From Ophiodon elongatus (Eukaryota; Chordata; Actinopteri; Perciformes; Hexagrammidae): a DNA stretch of 64,000 nucleotides. The DNA lies in assembly GCA_016806645.1 (NCBI GenBank), contig JACSYO010002116.1, positions 3,909,501 to 3,973,500 on the forward strand, written 5' to 3'. The notes beneath the pieces were generated by a model. It ran no database searches and had not been told where the DNA came from. It worked only from the letters and a program-made list of their open reading frames with translations. Shown here in pieces: positions 1 to 13,763 of this stretch (position 1 is its first letter; each line of letters begins with the position of its first letter). The position numbers and the translations under genes were made by a program.

Positions 1-445
1 GATAACTATATCCAATGTGAAATACAAGGGGTTCTTAATATTTGTATTTATTATTGTTATTTACTGTATAATGTTTGTTTGCATTTAGTAACTCCTGACA
101 GTATTACACAGTTAATCTTGGTTTAACTGTTTGTAAACACATTTGGTTTGGTACCTGTAGATACAATGCATAGAGTTTATTATGAAGTAATATAAGAAGT
201 GAGTCAACCAGTGTGTCCTGAAAAGTCGGTCAATTCTAATACAAGGGAAAGAAATGAAGTTGGTCTCAAACTCAGCCGCGTGTTGAAGGCTGAGCACTGC
301 CTCCAACTTTCCACTTGAGGGTTTTGGCTGTGGTTGTGGATTGGGTCCAACTATCTGTGCAAAGAAGATGGAATATATATGCGCCCAAAAGGCCAGTGAG
401 GCCATTTGAAGGCAAAAAGTGTCACATGCATCAAAGTAAAGCCAA

Positions 446-447
<2 letters not shown>

Positions 448-478
<31 letters not shown>
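448..478 (+). repeat. (TA)n microsatellite
   Basis: About 30 bases of uninterrupted TA repeat are followed by a short T run. It generates spurious tyrosine/isoleucine open frames on both strands. Confidence 0.95.
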
Positions 479-480
<2 letters not shown>

Positions 481-3400
481 TGTGGTGTTCTGGCAGGTCT
501 CTCTGTTGATGCCTTTGGCATAGGAACTGATTATAGTTCAGTGGATGGAACCTGTTGATTGTTGTCGTGCTACTGCTACAGTAGATTGTTATGTCATACA
601 CATAATACATATATATATCGTACATATGTCAGTACATGTTGTATATTAATTATTTATGCATAGTAATAATGTTTAATAGAGCAATGATGGGAAAAGTTTT
701 AACTGGAAATTGGTTTGCTAGAAAGTTTACTTGCATACTACCTACGTAGTTTGACTCCTGAGTTGTGCAATTATTACCAACCTGAAAATACCACATTTAC
801 ATTTTCTTACTCACTTCATGAAAGAGGGCAATGATTGCACAGAAGAGCTTTGTTCTGCAAAAGACTTATATTAAAATATATTGATTTGTCTAGTTGGTAG
901 ACACTTGTTGTTTTCACTATCAACAATGATCAAATGCTAGCACCTCATGTTGACCAATCACAGCTCTTGTCTCCATGCAAATTCTCCGGATGCGCAATTA
1001 CGGTAAATGTAATTACTGTACCTCTTGGGGAGCTATGGTGTTATGGAACCTCTGCAACACCCTGATGGCGCCGTATAAATCTGGCTTAAGACAGAAATCC
1101 TAACTGAGTTTCTCATTAAGAATACAACCGTAACTACATTAGTCTTATTGAGTTATGATGTTTACATGTGTCACAGGACATCAGGTTATGATAAGGTGGT
1201 GGAGAACAGAAATTTAAAAAGTTTTAGATGACTATTTAGCTTTTAACCTCTCGCTGTTCATCATCCCACTCATCACTTCTAGTTGAATACAGGTTCAGAA
1301 CTTTTGTCGCTCTTTCAGTTTCTATGTGTTAGTGTAACTTAGTTGTCGTAGTATTGCTGCTGTTTTAATTTACAAAGAAATTAATATATACTTAGAATTT
1401 AACAAAGGCATTGGTATGGGGTCGGTTATATTGATTTCACTTTCAAGATATACACTTGTTTAATTGGGTGTGTGTGGTACTGCAGCCTAACAAGCAGTTA
1501 GAAAAGCCATTGCAGAATGGAAATCAAAATTAAAACAGTTTTACTTAGCATTGAGACCCTTCAAAGACCTTGTAAAACATCAACTATGCACATGGATGAA
1601 TGCATGCTAAAAATGAGAGTTTACTCCTATTTGATATTTTGCTAAATAGAGCTACACTAGCTACGTATCCTTTGACAAGACCTGGAAATTTTACCTCTCA
1701 CACAAGACTACAATATCATAAGGTAATTCCATTAGAAGGTTGTTGAGCCTTTTTCCTGTGGTTAGAAACGGAAGGGCCCTCACTGATGATAATGAAGGCT
1801 ATTTCTACAAATAACTGTAATTACATGTCACCGCTTTTTGAAATGTGACAAAGCAGACAATGTTGCTTTTATTGAATTCATTATGTAGACAGGCACTTCA
1901 TCCTTTCATTTATCTCCTATTCGTTATGGCCTCAGTGAACGTGTGTAAACTGACAACTGCACTTAATGTTGTTATTCTCCTTTTTGTGGTTTAGACATAA
2001 TGTAAGGTATGTTTTGTATGTGTCAGTGCTTGTCCATGCACATGTCTGACCTCAGTGGGAAATATGTATCTTCAGTAGTGAGTCTTGTACTGTTGCTGAA
2101 GTAGCTTCACCACACAGAGATCAAAAGTCCCCCTTCACATCCTGTGTCATTTCTAGCTGGGAAGTATTAATCTCATACAGAGCTTCAGACACCTCTTATC
2201 TGGATGGCAGGTTGACATGTAAGGGGATATTTCGTCTTGATTCCAGCAATGAATGCAGCACACAGGCTATCACTTGGCCCACGCTGCATATGGAAGAGGA
2301 GAAATAACACCTTTTTTCTGACTTCCATTTTCATTTGTGCTCTCTCCACTCACTCTTTTCTGTCTCTTCTTTTTCTCTCTCCTGGAAATTATCACCAGCC
2401 ATGTCAGGAGCCTTGTCGGATGGAGGGGGAGAAATGTGTCACACTGCCTCTTAAGTTTCTGATTGTCTAAATGACACAGAATCTCATCATACAGCTGTCT
2501 CCCTTTCTGACACTACAATTACCCATAATTCCCTCTGTCATTCACTGTCTCAAGGTTAGTATTTTATATCTTGAACCGAGGGTGAGGACATTTACATTTG
2601 GAGGCTAGAATAAAAAAAGGGACCGAAGAAACAAAGTTTTGTGTGTTACTGTGTATTTGAAAACTCTTCCCTCATTTAAAGGGGTTTCTATGACTTAGTT
2701 TCGTTATTTAGCAAGCATGATTTTCTACAAACTAAGATCCTTAAAAAAAGGAATGGTATGTGGTTTCCAGTGTAACTTAAAATTCATGCAAATCACCTTT
2801 CCCCATTAGCGTAATGACTTTGTTAATGACTAAGCACCTTGTTTCAGCTCATACTGTTAACAAGCTTTGGCCACCAAAATAATATTCCTTGATACTACCC
2901 TTCAGGAAGTGGGTGTAGTCTGTCTCTCTTGACAAAGTGTGCTTAGTGAAAATGGTCCATTATCATGCCTCGTTTTACTCCATCATCTCTGATATTCTTA
3001 TATGGTCTCTGGGTTAAACAGTACGTCTTCCCATCCTTTTTACCCCATCCCTCGAGTAAAGTGTTCTTCAAAGGTATATATTTCATTGCAAGCTGACAGG
3101 CTTGACACCATAATTGACCTGAGAGCTTCCATCTTACTCTTTTGAAATTCTCCGTTGTAATGTGTGTCAACTAGATAAAATGATTCCCATCTCCACCTTC
3201 CTCTGGATTTCCATTTGCAAAGACGGCTGACTGACTGACTGGCGTAGGCTCCATTATCATTCTGTGTGAATGTCTGTGATCAGGGGGAACGATGCCAATG
3301 GTTTCATTGTTTGAAACAGGTGCTCACACTTTAGTCCTATACGTTAGTCAAGCATGTGGAGCTTTTTAGAAGGGTTAAATAGTTTCTGATAATGTCAGGT

Positions 3401-5132
3401 TTGATTCTTTGTGAATAGGCTTTGCTCTGCCTCACAGACCGCCTTGTCTGTCTGTCAATGTGTCAGTTTTTTTTTATAAAGGCAGGTTTTAGGCTTTTAT
3501 TAAATTTGCTAATGACACAATATTCATCTTAGTACACTGGAAATTTCCAAGAGTGGGAATGTAATATACATTTTAACGTTTGAGTTTTGCCAATTCTGCA
3601 TTATTCTGCATTAAGAAAGGACTTTCTTTTGTTTGTATCATGCATGAACAAGAAGAGTAGAATGCATTTTGGTCTAATAATTACATCCCAATATAATATA
3701 TGTACACAACAAATTGAAGTGTATATAATACACATTTGGCTGTGCACATACAACTGGTTTTGATCCCACATTCATCCTGATAATAAATTCTAGATTGCCC
3801 CCTTTCCCGTCTTTTATAATTGTGGCATCTGTTTCCTACATGGTTTTTTATTACTACAGTGTGTCTGTCATATTTGTCATGTCACTTAAATCCACCATCA
3901 AATAGAAAGACCCTTAAAACATTTCTCTTTGGTAAAAAGACAAGCACCTTTTCCCTTTTGTTCCTATTCTTTTTGCTTCTTTCTCACATGCGGCTATAAA
4001 AAGACTTGTTCTGTTTTTGTATGCCATGTCATATTACTAAGTTTCATGCTTGCTCCATGAACCTGAGACATATTTTCTGCTTTCCCCCGGGCTAATTGGG
4101 AGATTGTTAGGACTGGGTCTATCCAGAGCCTGATGCCCCCAAATGTGTCGATGTGCTGCTATGCCGCTGCTAGACTACATGTCTTCTAGTCAGTATGAGC
4201 CATGTTTTTCAGAGCAGATTGTTATTAGATTAATTAACACTGTATTGACAAACTGTGATAGGATTGCATGATCTTTTCTCACCTTTGGAGACACTCTTTT
4301 CTTGTTTTTTTCAATCAAAGTAAGAATGAAAATAGACTCTTTTGTAAAGTGCACCTTTCGAAAGTGAGATAACTCTTTAAGTGGTATCTCTTTTCTCGAT
4401 AAGGATCTTTGAGGAACTTTTAATTAGAGCAGTGTACGTTGTGTTGAATTAATGTGACCCATGTGTTTATTTTGCCTTTGTCCAAGTAGAGGGAGGCTTT
4501 ATGTGCCTGAGTAAAAAGGCTTCAGGGGAAGCGGCACTAAGGTCCAGTCCCACTTACGTTCACTGGTAAGCCTGTTGGACATCTGGCTTTGTTCCTCTTA
4601 TAGGCTCCTTATCAGTGGCCTGATGCGGTTGTCCCCTCGCATGTTCTTCTTGTTCCTCAGCTGGGCCAATTCGATGGCCTAAGTGCTCAAATTGAGCCAT
4701 TTTGTCTCACTTTGAAACAAACTAGGACCTATTATGCGTTGTTTTTTTTTTTTGTCATACCCCTCCTCCTTGTCTCCTCTCCACGTTGGCCTTGGTCTAT
4801 GTAGTTTGTCAGTCCCCCCTGCCTTTCTCTGCTCTTAAGTTTGAAACGCTAGCCTTGTGAGGGGTCAGTGTTTCTACTCCAGCAGTGTCAACTTCAATCT
4901 GGGGCGATTTGGTGTGAAATGTGTGCCATGGTGTGGGGGCTTGGAGGTCAAAGCCCCTGTAATTGATGTTGCTTATTCATCTGCTTTTCCTTGTCTACTC
5001 TCACCGCAGCACAGCAGCCGTTTTTGTTTGTCTAAATTGTTTGAAGATTTACTGTAGGTCTTAGGGCCCTGAGAAGCATCCCCCTTCTGCACTTTGTCTG
5101 TGTTCCTACCTAGCAGGGGGTTCAGCACTGGG

Positions 5133-5284
5133 GACACACAATGGTGTCAGCACAAAAGAGGCTTTCCCCAACACAAGGCCTTGAGGACATCTCATAGCAT
5201 GATACTGAGCACAAGGAGACACACAATGGTGGAGGCACAAAAGGGGCTTCTCTTAAGATGGGACTCAGAGGACATCTAGCATGA
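5133..5284 (+). repeat. diverged two-copy tandem duplication, period about 82-85 bases
   Basis: Both copies start with GACACACAATGGTG and continue with an AGGCACAAAAG-like word, a GGCTT word and GAGGACATCT, ending at AGCATGA. Copy 1 runs from about 5133 to 5202 and copy 2 from about 5218 to 5284. The interval is 85 bases at the left and 82 at the right, so small indels have accumulated. The copies are read in different frames by the overlapping open frames, so the unit is not a protein repeat. Confidence 0.8.
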
Positions 5285-7339
5285 CAAGCAGGGCAGCTCT
5301 CACTGTAATTAGCCATGGAGCCAGCCTGACCAATGGCCTAAGATCAATGAACTATCAATAAACAGTATTTAAAAAACAGCAAGGCAGGGAAGGAGTTTAT
5401 TGGCAGAAATATGGGGACGTAATGCAACTGAATAAAAATGAGTAGCTGAAGGTATGGCCCTAGATTGATAAGACAGCCATGTTTGGAAACCAATATCCTT
5501 TCTCTCCGCTGAACTCTTTGGGTCTGCTGATCTTTCTTCCACTCTGTTCCTTCTGAGGAACGCTGCCTGCTAGCTGAAGCGCAGGATGAAATGCTGGATC
5601 TGTTTAAGCACAAAGAGGAACGCAATGATGGAGCCACATTTAATCTGGCCCTTTAGCATGTCAGGCGGCTGCATGGGTGGTATGTCCTCCAGGGCCTTTG
5701 AAGAGGGCCGATTTAGAGAAGAGATTTGGATCATTACACAATAAAGAACACTTCATAAGTACTGAAGTGAGTTGGAGAAATGACGGTTAATGATGTTGAC
5801 AGCAATTCACCTCTGCTGAATTACAGAAAGATTTGACTCAACTTGCCTTCTTTAATGAGCCTCACTCAGTAAAGGTAATGGGCCAGCGGTAAGACACGGA
5901 GAGAGGCGGGGAGGGGAGAAAATGAGAGAGAGTGGGAGGGATTTGTTCTTTTTTATTTTTTTTTACTCGGGGACCTGCATTGCCGTCTGTGGTTTACACT
6001 GGGCTGATAGACTATCACATACCCTTTAAGCTACCGTGTCATGGAACTACAGAGACAGAAAGGCCATCTTCAGTAAAGAGAGACTGCTAGTGCAACAAGG
6101 TTGTCTGGTCTCCATTTTTAAAGATGTTTTCAAAGCTGCGTGTATATGAATCACTAGATCTTGTGTTACAGCGGTGTTTCTATCTTTATAAACTGTTAAA
6201 ATAAATATACTAATTGCTTTTGCAATATGACTAGTGAAAACTTTATTTAAGTAACTTTTGGAAAGTGTGTCCCTTGCTTTCAAATATTCTGCAATTGCAC
6301 TTTCACACTGCAGTTTGTCATAATGTGCAGGGTTTTCTCCCAATAAGTGTCCATCATTTACTATGATTTTCTTCTAAGTCTGTCTTGTGGATTTTATATG
6401 CTCTGCTTGGACCAAATAAGCCTATTTACACACTTCTGGAGCAAGAACACTGATTCCAGCCTACAGCTCGTTCACTGTTTCTAATCATGCTTGTTTATAT
6501 GCAAGTTTGTGACAAAAAGCTTAACTGACAGCGCGACTGTTGATTTGCAGTTCTATTTTTTTCCACATCCGACTGTCATCCCATCAAAGTAACATATCTG
6601 TCAGTGTCTTTGAGTGTCTCACGCTGAATGATAAATATGTACATCCAAACTGGGATTCAGTGCCAATTATGCATTGACAGAGATGTCACCCAGAATGTAA
6701 CATTTAAATTAAAATGATGGCATTCAATTTCAAGCTGCCTTGTGCGGTGACATATTCTATTATCTCCTTCCGAGGTGTAGGACAAGGCAACAACAACAAC
6801 GATGAACGAAGGAACTATCCCAAAGGTCAAATCAATAACTTTGCTGTTCCTCTGCTTTTTCTTGTTGGTACACCTACATGTCAATCATTAAGCCTATTTA
6901 TAGGCTTGTTAGAGCTAAAACATACTCCTAGCTTTCATTGTCATCTTGGAAAAATCTCAATATACTCGTTACCTTGCCAGGTTTAGAAGGCCCTGAAAAC
7001 CTTCCAGCCTCTAGTGAATGGTGTTTCAAGCTGCACTGAAAACATACATGGCAAGTCAATGTTGATATATTGTAACTACAGTTATATTGATTTCCCTATG
7101 ACGATGTTACAAGAGTAATATAACGGTATTAGTTGTACATGGAAGTGCAGCAAGCTCTACTTCACACGGGGGGAAAAAATACAAGGCTTGATATTTTAAT
7201 TGGCAGGAATACTTGTCTAATTATCACTTTTCTGTTTGCTCTCCATGCTGAGATTATGTAATTATCTTCTTGAAACATTGTGGAATGATATTGCCTTTTT
7301 GTGTGTCATATTCTGAGACGCCTCTGTACCTGACACTCA

Positions 7340-7700
7340 GCAAGCCACTTAATAATATGCTAGAAAGGCAGCTAATTATATTATAATAATGGCTTGATGA
7401 AAGCAATAAGGCAGGCTGGTGAATGAGTGATAGCACTGTTAGACTGCTCAAGTTATATCTTCATCTCAAATTACTGTAATCGCACCAAACAGGAAGTTCT
7501 TTAATTACTAATGTGTTTATTCATTACGCCAAAAGAATTTGGAGTCTTTGCATTTGTTATCATTAGGCAAATTGCAGTTCATACTAAATGATATGTTTCC
7601 CTGCAATGATATTTTCAGCAAATTGAATCCCTTATCAAGTTAATTACTCCATGTTTACAAGCCCCCCCAAGCTAGCGTATCCCAATTAAAGACTACACCT
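7340..7700. promoter_or_regulatory. candidate conserved non-coding element
   Basis: This stretch is dense in homeodomain-type cores (GCTAATTATA, TTTAATTACTAATG, GTTAATTACT) with repeated CAAATTGCAG/AGCAAATTGAA words and no simple repeat. No protein reading fits. The call rests on sequence character only; conservation was not measured. Confidence 0.4.
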
Positions 7701-7984
7701 GTTCTGTTTGTGGGATTTGTATTTGTTACATGTGTCATTACATGTTCTCCTGCAGAGCACAGGTTTGTCAGGGGGGAAGAACCACCGGTTAGACCCCTCA
7801 CTGGGCTTCCAGATTTCATCCTGTATCAACAAACGTTCCGGGCTGACTGGCGTCGTCTAGTTATGGGATCCCTTGCAGAAAAGAGGCAGGAACACAGCTG
7901 ACACACGCATCCGCAGGACCAGCGGTGGGGGGAGATGGGTGATCTGACGGAGGGCGCGCCCGAGCAGCGGCAGCGTCAACAGCA

Positions 7985-8110
7985 GCCGTAGACTGCTTTC
8001 GAAACTTTTTAATTAGCACTAATTACCTTTGCAGGAAAATGTTGAGGCTTGAAAGGATTTGTGTCAGCAAGTGGGAGATCAAAGATTGTGGTGCCGTGCA
8101 TTTTAATCTG
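7985..8110. promoter_or_regulatory. candidate conserved non-coding element
   Basis: TTTTTAATTAGCACTAATTA contains two ATTA cores a few bases apart, followed by unique sequence with no repeat or coding character. It lies close to the 7340-7700 candidate and may belong to the same element. Confidence 0.38.
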
Positions 8111-9595
8111 AACACTGAGGGGTAATAGGGGGCTGTTTGTGTGTTAGAGAGAGGGAAGGCGGGAGAGAGGGTGAGAGAAGGAAACGAAGCGTCCCAGGTG
8201 GTACTTGAGCAGTCTACCTCTAGTAATGCTGTCTACCAATCACACCGCAGGTCCCGTCACATTATGAAATGTTCCACTAATATGAAGAAATTAACTTTTG
8301 TTTTTTTATTGTTTAATCGAATCATGGCTCTCCCTCACTCTGTTCATTTACTCCTTTATCTGTGTGCATGCGTTCCTCAGTGTCAGTATGCGCACGTCTG
8401 TGATTTTTTTTTTTTTTTTTGAGCCGCTTCATCAGACTGACAGGCATTTCATAGAGGTGGTTTTTAATGCATGCCTGGACATCACTGTGGCAGGGTCATC
8501 CATCAGACTTCAAGACAACATCGATCATTTGCCATGAAGAGAGCGCAGGGTAGTGATTATTTGCTATTAGGTGGATGCTCAGGCATACAAATGGCTGGCA
8601 GTTGACAGTTGAACTCACTCAAACGTAATGCGGGATGGCTCCCCCTCTCAGGGAAATGTTGACAAGCACTGAGCCTGAACACTGTAATGACAGAGCGTAC
8701 AGGCAGACAGGGCACTGAGGGATTCTTCCTCACAGATCGCAGCATCTATTATTTAATGGTTCCTTTTTTTTTTATTGCAAGAGTACATGAGTTCATTTCT
8801 AGTTACATATTCTGTAGACATATACTAGTTTTGTGCATTCTTTTATCCGTGAAAAACTAATTGTGCGATGTGGAATATACTCATAGTATAGGCTGATTGA
8901 CCCCGTCACTCTAATGTTATAGGCTGTGTAGTGTGCATGAGAGGTTGTGTGTGCTTGTTTGTGCTGCATTGATGTCCTCACTGACTGAGATACCATCAGT
9001 GAATTGATTTTCAGTTCCTGCTCACTGAGAGAGAAGGGTGTTTGTCATGTTGATAGACAACTAATCTTTCAATACAAACATCCACAAGACGCATGGGCAT
9101 ACTTTGAGCACAGTCCAGGTACTATGAGGAGGGAAGTGTTGTGAAGGCTCTGAAGGAGCCCAGCCTCACGAGCAATAATGCTCGCCTCCCTTCTCTGATG
9201 ATGTATTTCACAGTGTACAATTTAGTGTTGGACATTGGAAGCAGTGTAATAAACCTCATTTGCTGGAACTTTAAAAGAGATGTCCAGTTTTTTGCCGTGA
9301 TCTCTCCATTTCCTTCTTCAATGGGAAAGAGGCAACACGCTCCTACCTCTCAATCGGGTCGTTGTTGGAGCTTAGACTTCATCCAGGGCCAAACCAGGGT
9401 CAAGCAAGGCTTATAAGGTTGGGCCTGACAGGAATGTCTGTCAAGTCCTTATCCCTTGCCCAGGGTTGATCCAGGGTCATTAATCAGACAGGGATTGGAG
9501 ATGCAAGGGGAAGCATGAGGCCAGGTGCTGACCTTAGTACAGTTACTTTGATTTTGTCTGGCCCTGACTCTTTGTGTGTCTCTGTGTGCGTCTGC

Positions 9596-9597
<2 letters not shown>

Positions 9598-9646
<49 letters not shown>

Positions 9647-9664
9647 TGTGTGTGTGTGTGTGTG
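9598..9664 (+). repeat. (GT)n microsatellite
   Basis: About 65 bases of GT repeat with two GCGTG interruptions. Confidence 0.95.
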
Positions 9665-10159
9665 AATTGACAGGATCAGTCCCTGTCTGATTCACTGTGC
9701 TCTTAGCCCCTCTGCCAGCGCTAATGACATTGAGAGAGAATATTAACCTCACACACTCAGCAGGAAATATCCACGGGGATAGTCAATAACTCAGACACTG
9801 CAGGATCCACAGTGGTATTATCATTCAAACACACCGAAGCTAGCTTTAAACGTTCAACAGACGCACCATGGTGTAGACATTTTCAACAATTTAATCTGCA
9901 CTTCTCACATAATAACCTCATACACCATGAAGTATTGAGCGCTGATATTTAACTTCTTCATCAACAAAAACTTTGCTAATTGTATTTCACAGACTTCTCC
10001 TTGCTTGGATTTGTTTATGCTCTCTAAAAATATATATTTTTGTTTTGCAAATGATGTAACGCTGTGTAAAGTTCAATCTGGCATGCCACCTCCAATTGAC
10101 AGCTTTGTAGCTAGTGATGTTCTACACATAGGCTATCAGGAGCAAGCATAGCGCAATAT

Positions 10160-10340
10160 TCAAAACAGATTAAGAGTGAACCCACATAAAGAAGAGATTT
10201 GCTGGCGGCGTCAAACGTACTCTAATGATTTGCATTGCCATTAATAGTAATTTGCAGCTGCCTAGGAGGAGACACGTAATCCCCTTCCCATGTGTGAATT
10301 GACATGCATTCAGGGAAGACTTTGTGTGTCCTGGACGTGT
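10160..10340. promoter_or_regulatory. candidate conserved non-coding element
   Basis: The run TCTAATGATTTGCATTGCCA, then TTAATAGTAATTTGCAGCTG, combines ATTA cores, octamer-like ATTTGCAT and an E-box. It then continues as unique sequence. Conservation was not measured. Confidence 0.4.
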
Positions 10341-12578
10341 GATCTTTAAATGACTGCCACCTGAGGCCTGGCAATACAGAGAGAGAAGTGCCACACTGAG
10401 CACTGACTGTCTACATGTGAGGGAGATAGGGAGGGGGTGAGAAAGGGAGAGCTGTGGGGGAGATAGAGACAGATAATGACTAATTCGCCATCGCCATCAG
10501 AGATGCATGTACAGAGACACGTATAGGCCATAAACTATAGCTGGAGGGAAGAGTGCTGGAACAGACCTGATCAGCGCTGTGTGGAGGTGGTAGGAGGGAT
10601 GTTGGGGGCTGGAGGGGTTGCAAGGCATTAATTTGCTTTACAGATAATGCCATCTTATTTACCACGAGCTAATCCTGATCGTGTTTTGATGCTGCATTTT
10701 GGTATTTTTTTTATGTCTATTCGTGTTTTTGTTTTGGGTTAGAGTGATGAAATGCTGCTGTGTTGAACTAATGGAGACTTTAATAGGTTAATATGTTATC
10801 CTCATTTTTTCCTTTATTGACACAAAGCTTTATAACTGTAGGCCTTCCACACTCACCACCCCTCTGTTACACTACAAAAACATCAGTTCAATCAAGTCAT
10901 TCAGTATCGTATTTAAGTGTCAGTAAACAGGACAGAATAATGCACATTGATGCAGTTGTAGAAAGGTAATAACATTCTTAAAATACATATATTTCTATTG
11001 GGAACTGTTGGATAATTACTTTGATTGTTTAAAGACAACACAATTTGGTAATTTGCTGTATTACTGATTAAGATTGAGAGATACTTTGCAGTGCACAGGG
11101 TGGCAAGAACCATCATAATATTTCTTATTTCAGGCTGAATGGCTCTCCAGCCTCCGTCCGCCCTCTCTAACCAGCCCTCCTCCATTCACCTTTCTTATTA
11201 AGTTTATTAAAGCCAGTCCACATACTGGGTTTCCCAGGTCCAGTTCCTTTTCCCATTCATTACAGGACCTTATCCTGGCAGGCAATCTGAAGGGTGCTCT
11301 GAATAGTCCATTATGCACATATGAAGGCCATCATGGCCCCAGTATTGGTCAATTCATCAAACATTTATCTGTTGCCTTCTGAACAGGACGTCATTATGCC
11401 TGTCACTCTGCAGCTCTGGCCAGCCGTTTAGAATAACAGTGCATTGCTTTTCTGCACAACTGTGACCCTTGAGAGGACATCAGCCTTTAAGTGTGGACTG
11501 CAGCTGCGAGGGCTCTCCAGCTTTTCAAAGTGTTTGTGTGTGTTTTTGATGTACAGTACATTCGACTCAGGAACTTTTTCAGCATGGCTGTGCTAGCTTC
11601 GGGGATGTTGCCTCTATGATCCATTTCACCCATTTCAGTAATTTGGAAGACTTTGAGCTTGTTTTACATTATAGCTCTGTATTTTTGTGGCTAAGACGAA
11701 CTCCACATTGGACCCATTGTCTTGTCTAAAAAAAATTGATTAATTCAGACACAGCAGACATAATAAGCGAGACTGTGTAACACATGTAAAAGAGTTCTCC
11801 ATTTTTCATCTGCTGCCTGAGGATATATGACATGACACTGGCACACACCATTGGCAGGAGTGACTGACATTTCAGCCAATAATGGTCGAGAGTTTTCTTC
11901 CCTCTGTTGTCAACAGTGGTTCATCAATCACTGTGTCTGCATTAGTATTAGTGTATTGATCTGGCAGGGCTGCTCTCTGGGTCAGTGTCTCTCTCCAGTG
12001 TCCTTGTCTGGTGTCTCACATAGTTCCCTGCTTCCTGTGCTGAGTTTCTGCTCCAGCTAAATATTTGTATATGTGCTCTGTGTGCTCAGTGGGCAGGATC
12101 TTAGCAGATAATGGGGATTTCAACACATACATGCACTACTTATGTAAGCTCAAGAGCACACACACTGATGCACATGGGGCCGTATGATGTATGATGCTGA
12201 GCTTACACAGGCTAAGTGGTAGTCAAAGCGTAAAGACAGCTTGAAGTATTAGCTCTGACAATGAGGCTGATCATAATTATCTTAACAAGGAGAGGATTCA
12301 TCGCCTCACCTCGTTAAAGCTACCGCCTGTCCCTGTCTCTCTATTGCTAGTTAGAGGCTTAAGAAAACGCATTTGATCACACGTTACTAAGGAAATCATA
12401 ATTATCAAAATTTGTACAATCAGGTGATACAATATGATGTGAGTAAATAATTTTTCATATAGTATTTGTAAGATTTTTTTCTACTGTTTTTAGTAAAAAG
12501 ATTATAGTTATTTTTTCATAGCTAATGAAATACATGAATATAAATTACATTATCATATGTATTAAACAAGCCAAAATG

Positions 12579-12614
<36 letters not shown>
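12579..12614 (+). repeat. (AGT)n trinucleotide microsatellite
   Basis: About twelve perfect AGT units lie in an AT-rich intronic background. Confidence 0.95.
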
Positions 12615-13014
12615 TTTACCATTGCACTGGAACTAAAGATACATTACTGAATATTTTCACTATCACTATCATCACAACATATTTTGAAGAAGGTGAGTTA
12701 CTTCAAACTACACTAAAATTAGAAAAACATTTTCTGTGTGAGCTGCATGTGTTTTATGCCTGTGTTTGCCGTTTACCAAACCTCTACAGCACTGCGACTC
12801 AAGTCGATTATGCTCATTAGTTTTGTTAAGAGCAAAAGCTGCCCTTTTTTCTTTTTTTTAAAAAGAAGTGAAGTACTTTTACTGCAGTGCTTGAACTTTG
12901 TTAGTTTTCCAAGCCACACATTAAAACAAGAAAGCTTATAAAAAGTAATGAAACCAGCAATGGAAATCTGCAGAGGGAGCACAGAAAGCTAGAGAGTATT
13001 AGAAGTTCAATCCC

Positions 13015-13195
13015 TGCACTGTATTTAATGCTGGATGGGAGTCAGTGGCTCTCCCCTGGCTGTGAATTTAACTGATTAAATCAGCCAGTGCACGCAGCAG
13101 TGGTGACATGAAAACAACAATTAATAAGGCTCCCTCCTGTGCCATGCGGCTCCTTTTAACCGAGCAGCTAATAACATAACCCACAGGACTGCAGC
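13015..13195. promoter_or_regulatory. candidate conserved non-coding element
   Basis: Unique sequence with ATTTAACTGATTAAATCAGC (a near dyad, CTGATTAAATCAG), AACAATTAATAAGG and GCTAATAACAT. It is cut off by a (CA)n repeat at 13200. Confidence 0.38.
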
Positions 13196-13198
13196 CCT

Positions 13199-13199
<1 letters not shown>

Positions 13200-13234
<35 letters not shown>
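13200..13234 (+). repeat. (CA)n microsatellite
   Basis: About 17 uninterrupted CA units. Confidence 0.95.
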
Positions 13235-13236
<2 letters not shown>

Positions 13237-13741
13237 ACAGGTGGCAATAGTTAGTAAGCAACCTCTGTACACAGAAAATCCAATAATGTTTATCCAATGT
13301 GGTGTGTGCCTAACTATACTTACAGATTAATTGCATGTTGTACCATATTCCCCGTCAATTCAAACACAATATCTTTGCTGAGAAAAGTAAAGTTTGTTTT
13401 ATAATTGCTAGTTTGAAACAGAACATTTAAAAAAAACATTCTAGTGAAATTCATGAAAAATCTACACGGCAAACAACAATAAATTTATCAAAGAGTAAAA
13501 AAAAGAAGCTAACATTCTAATGGCGTTAAAAACAAAGTATTCTAGCTTAATGGGCCTTTTTGCTTTCATAAATGCGAAGCACCACAGGAAAAAAAGAAAA
13601 ACAGAAGGATTTCATAAAACTGGCACATCTCTCTATTCATCCATCTTGCCAATGCATTAATCAGACCTGATAAGAGGTTGTCAGCTAGCGGCTTTGCCAG
13701 CACACTGGCTAGGTGCTGTCAGCTGTTGTTGTGGGTATCAA

Positions 13742-13763
13742 GTGTGTGTGTGTGTGTGTGTGT
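13742..13763 (+). repeat. (GT)n microsatellite
   Basis: A short run of about 11 GT units. Confidence 0.9.

Noticed and set aside
1065..1085. TATAAAT word resembling a TATA box
   Set aside because: It is isolated in AT-rich intron, with no initiator, downstream exon or GC-rich context to support a promoter.
7710..7901. Exon-like stretch after CTCCTGCAG
   Set aside because: A plausible acceptor opens a 60-codon frame, but there is no good donor in phase with exon A and no similarity to LRMDA.
9543..9752. Histidine/threonine-rich open frame
   Set aside because: It is produced by the (GT)n microsatellite read on the opposite strand. The same explains the frames at 16160-16512, 20492-20764, 43677-43960 and 63617-63895.
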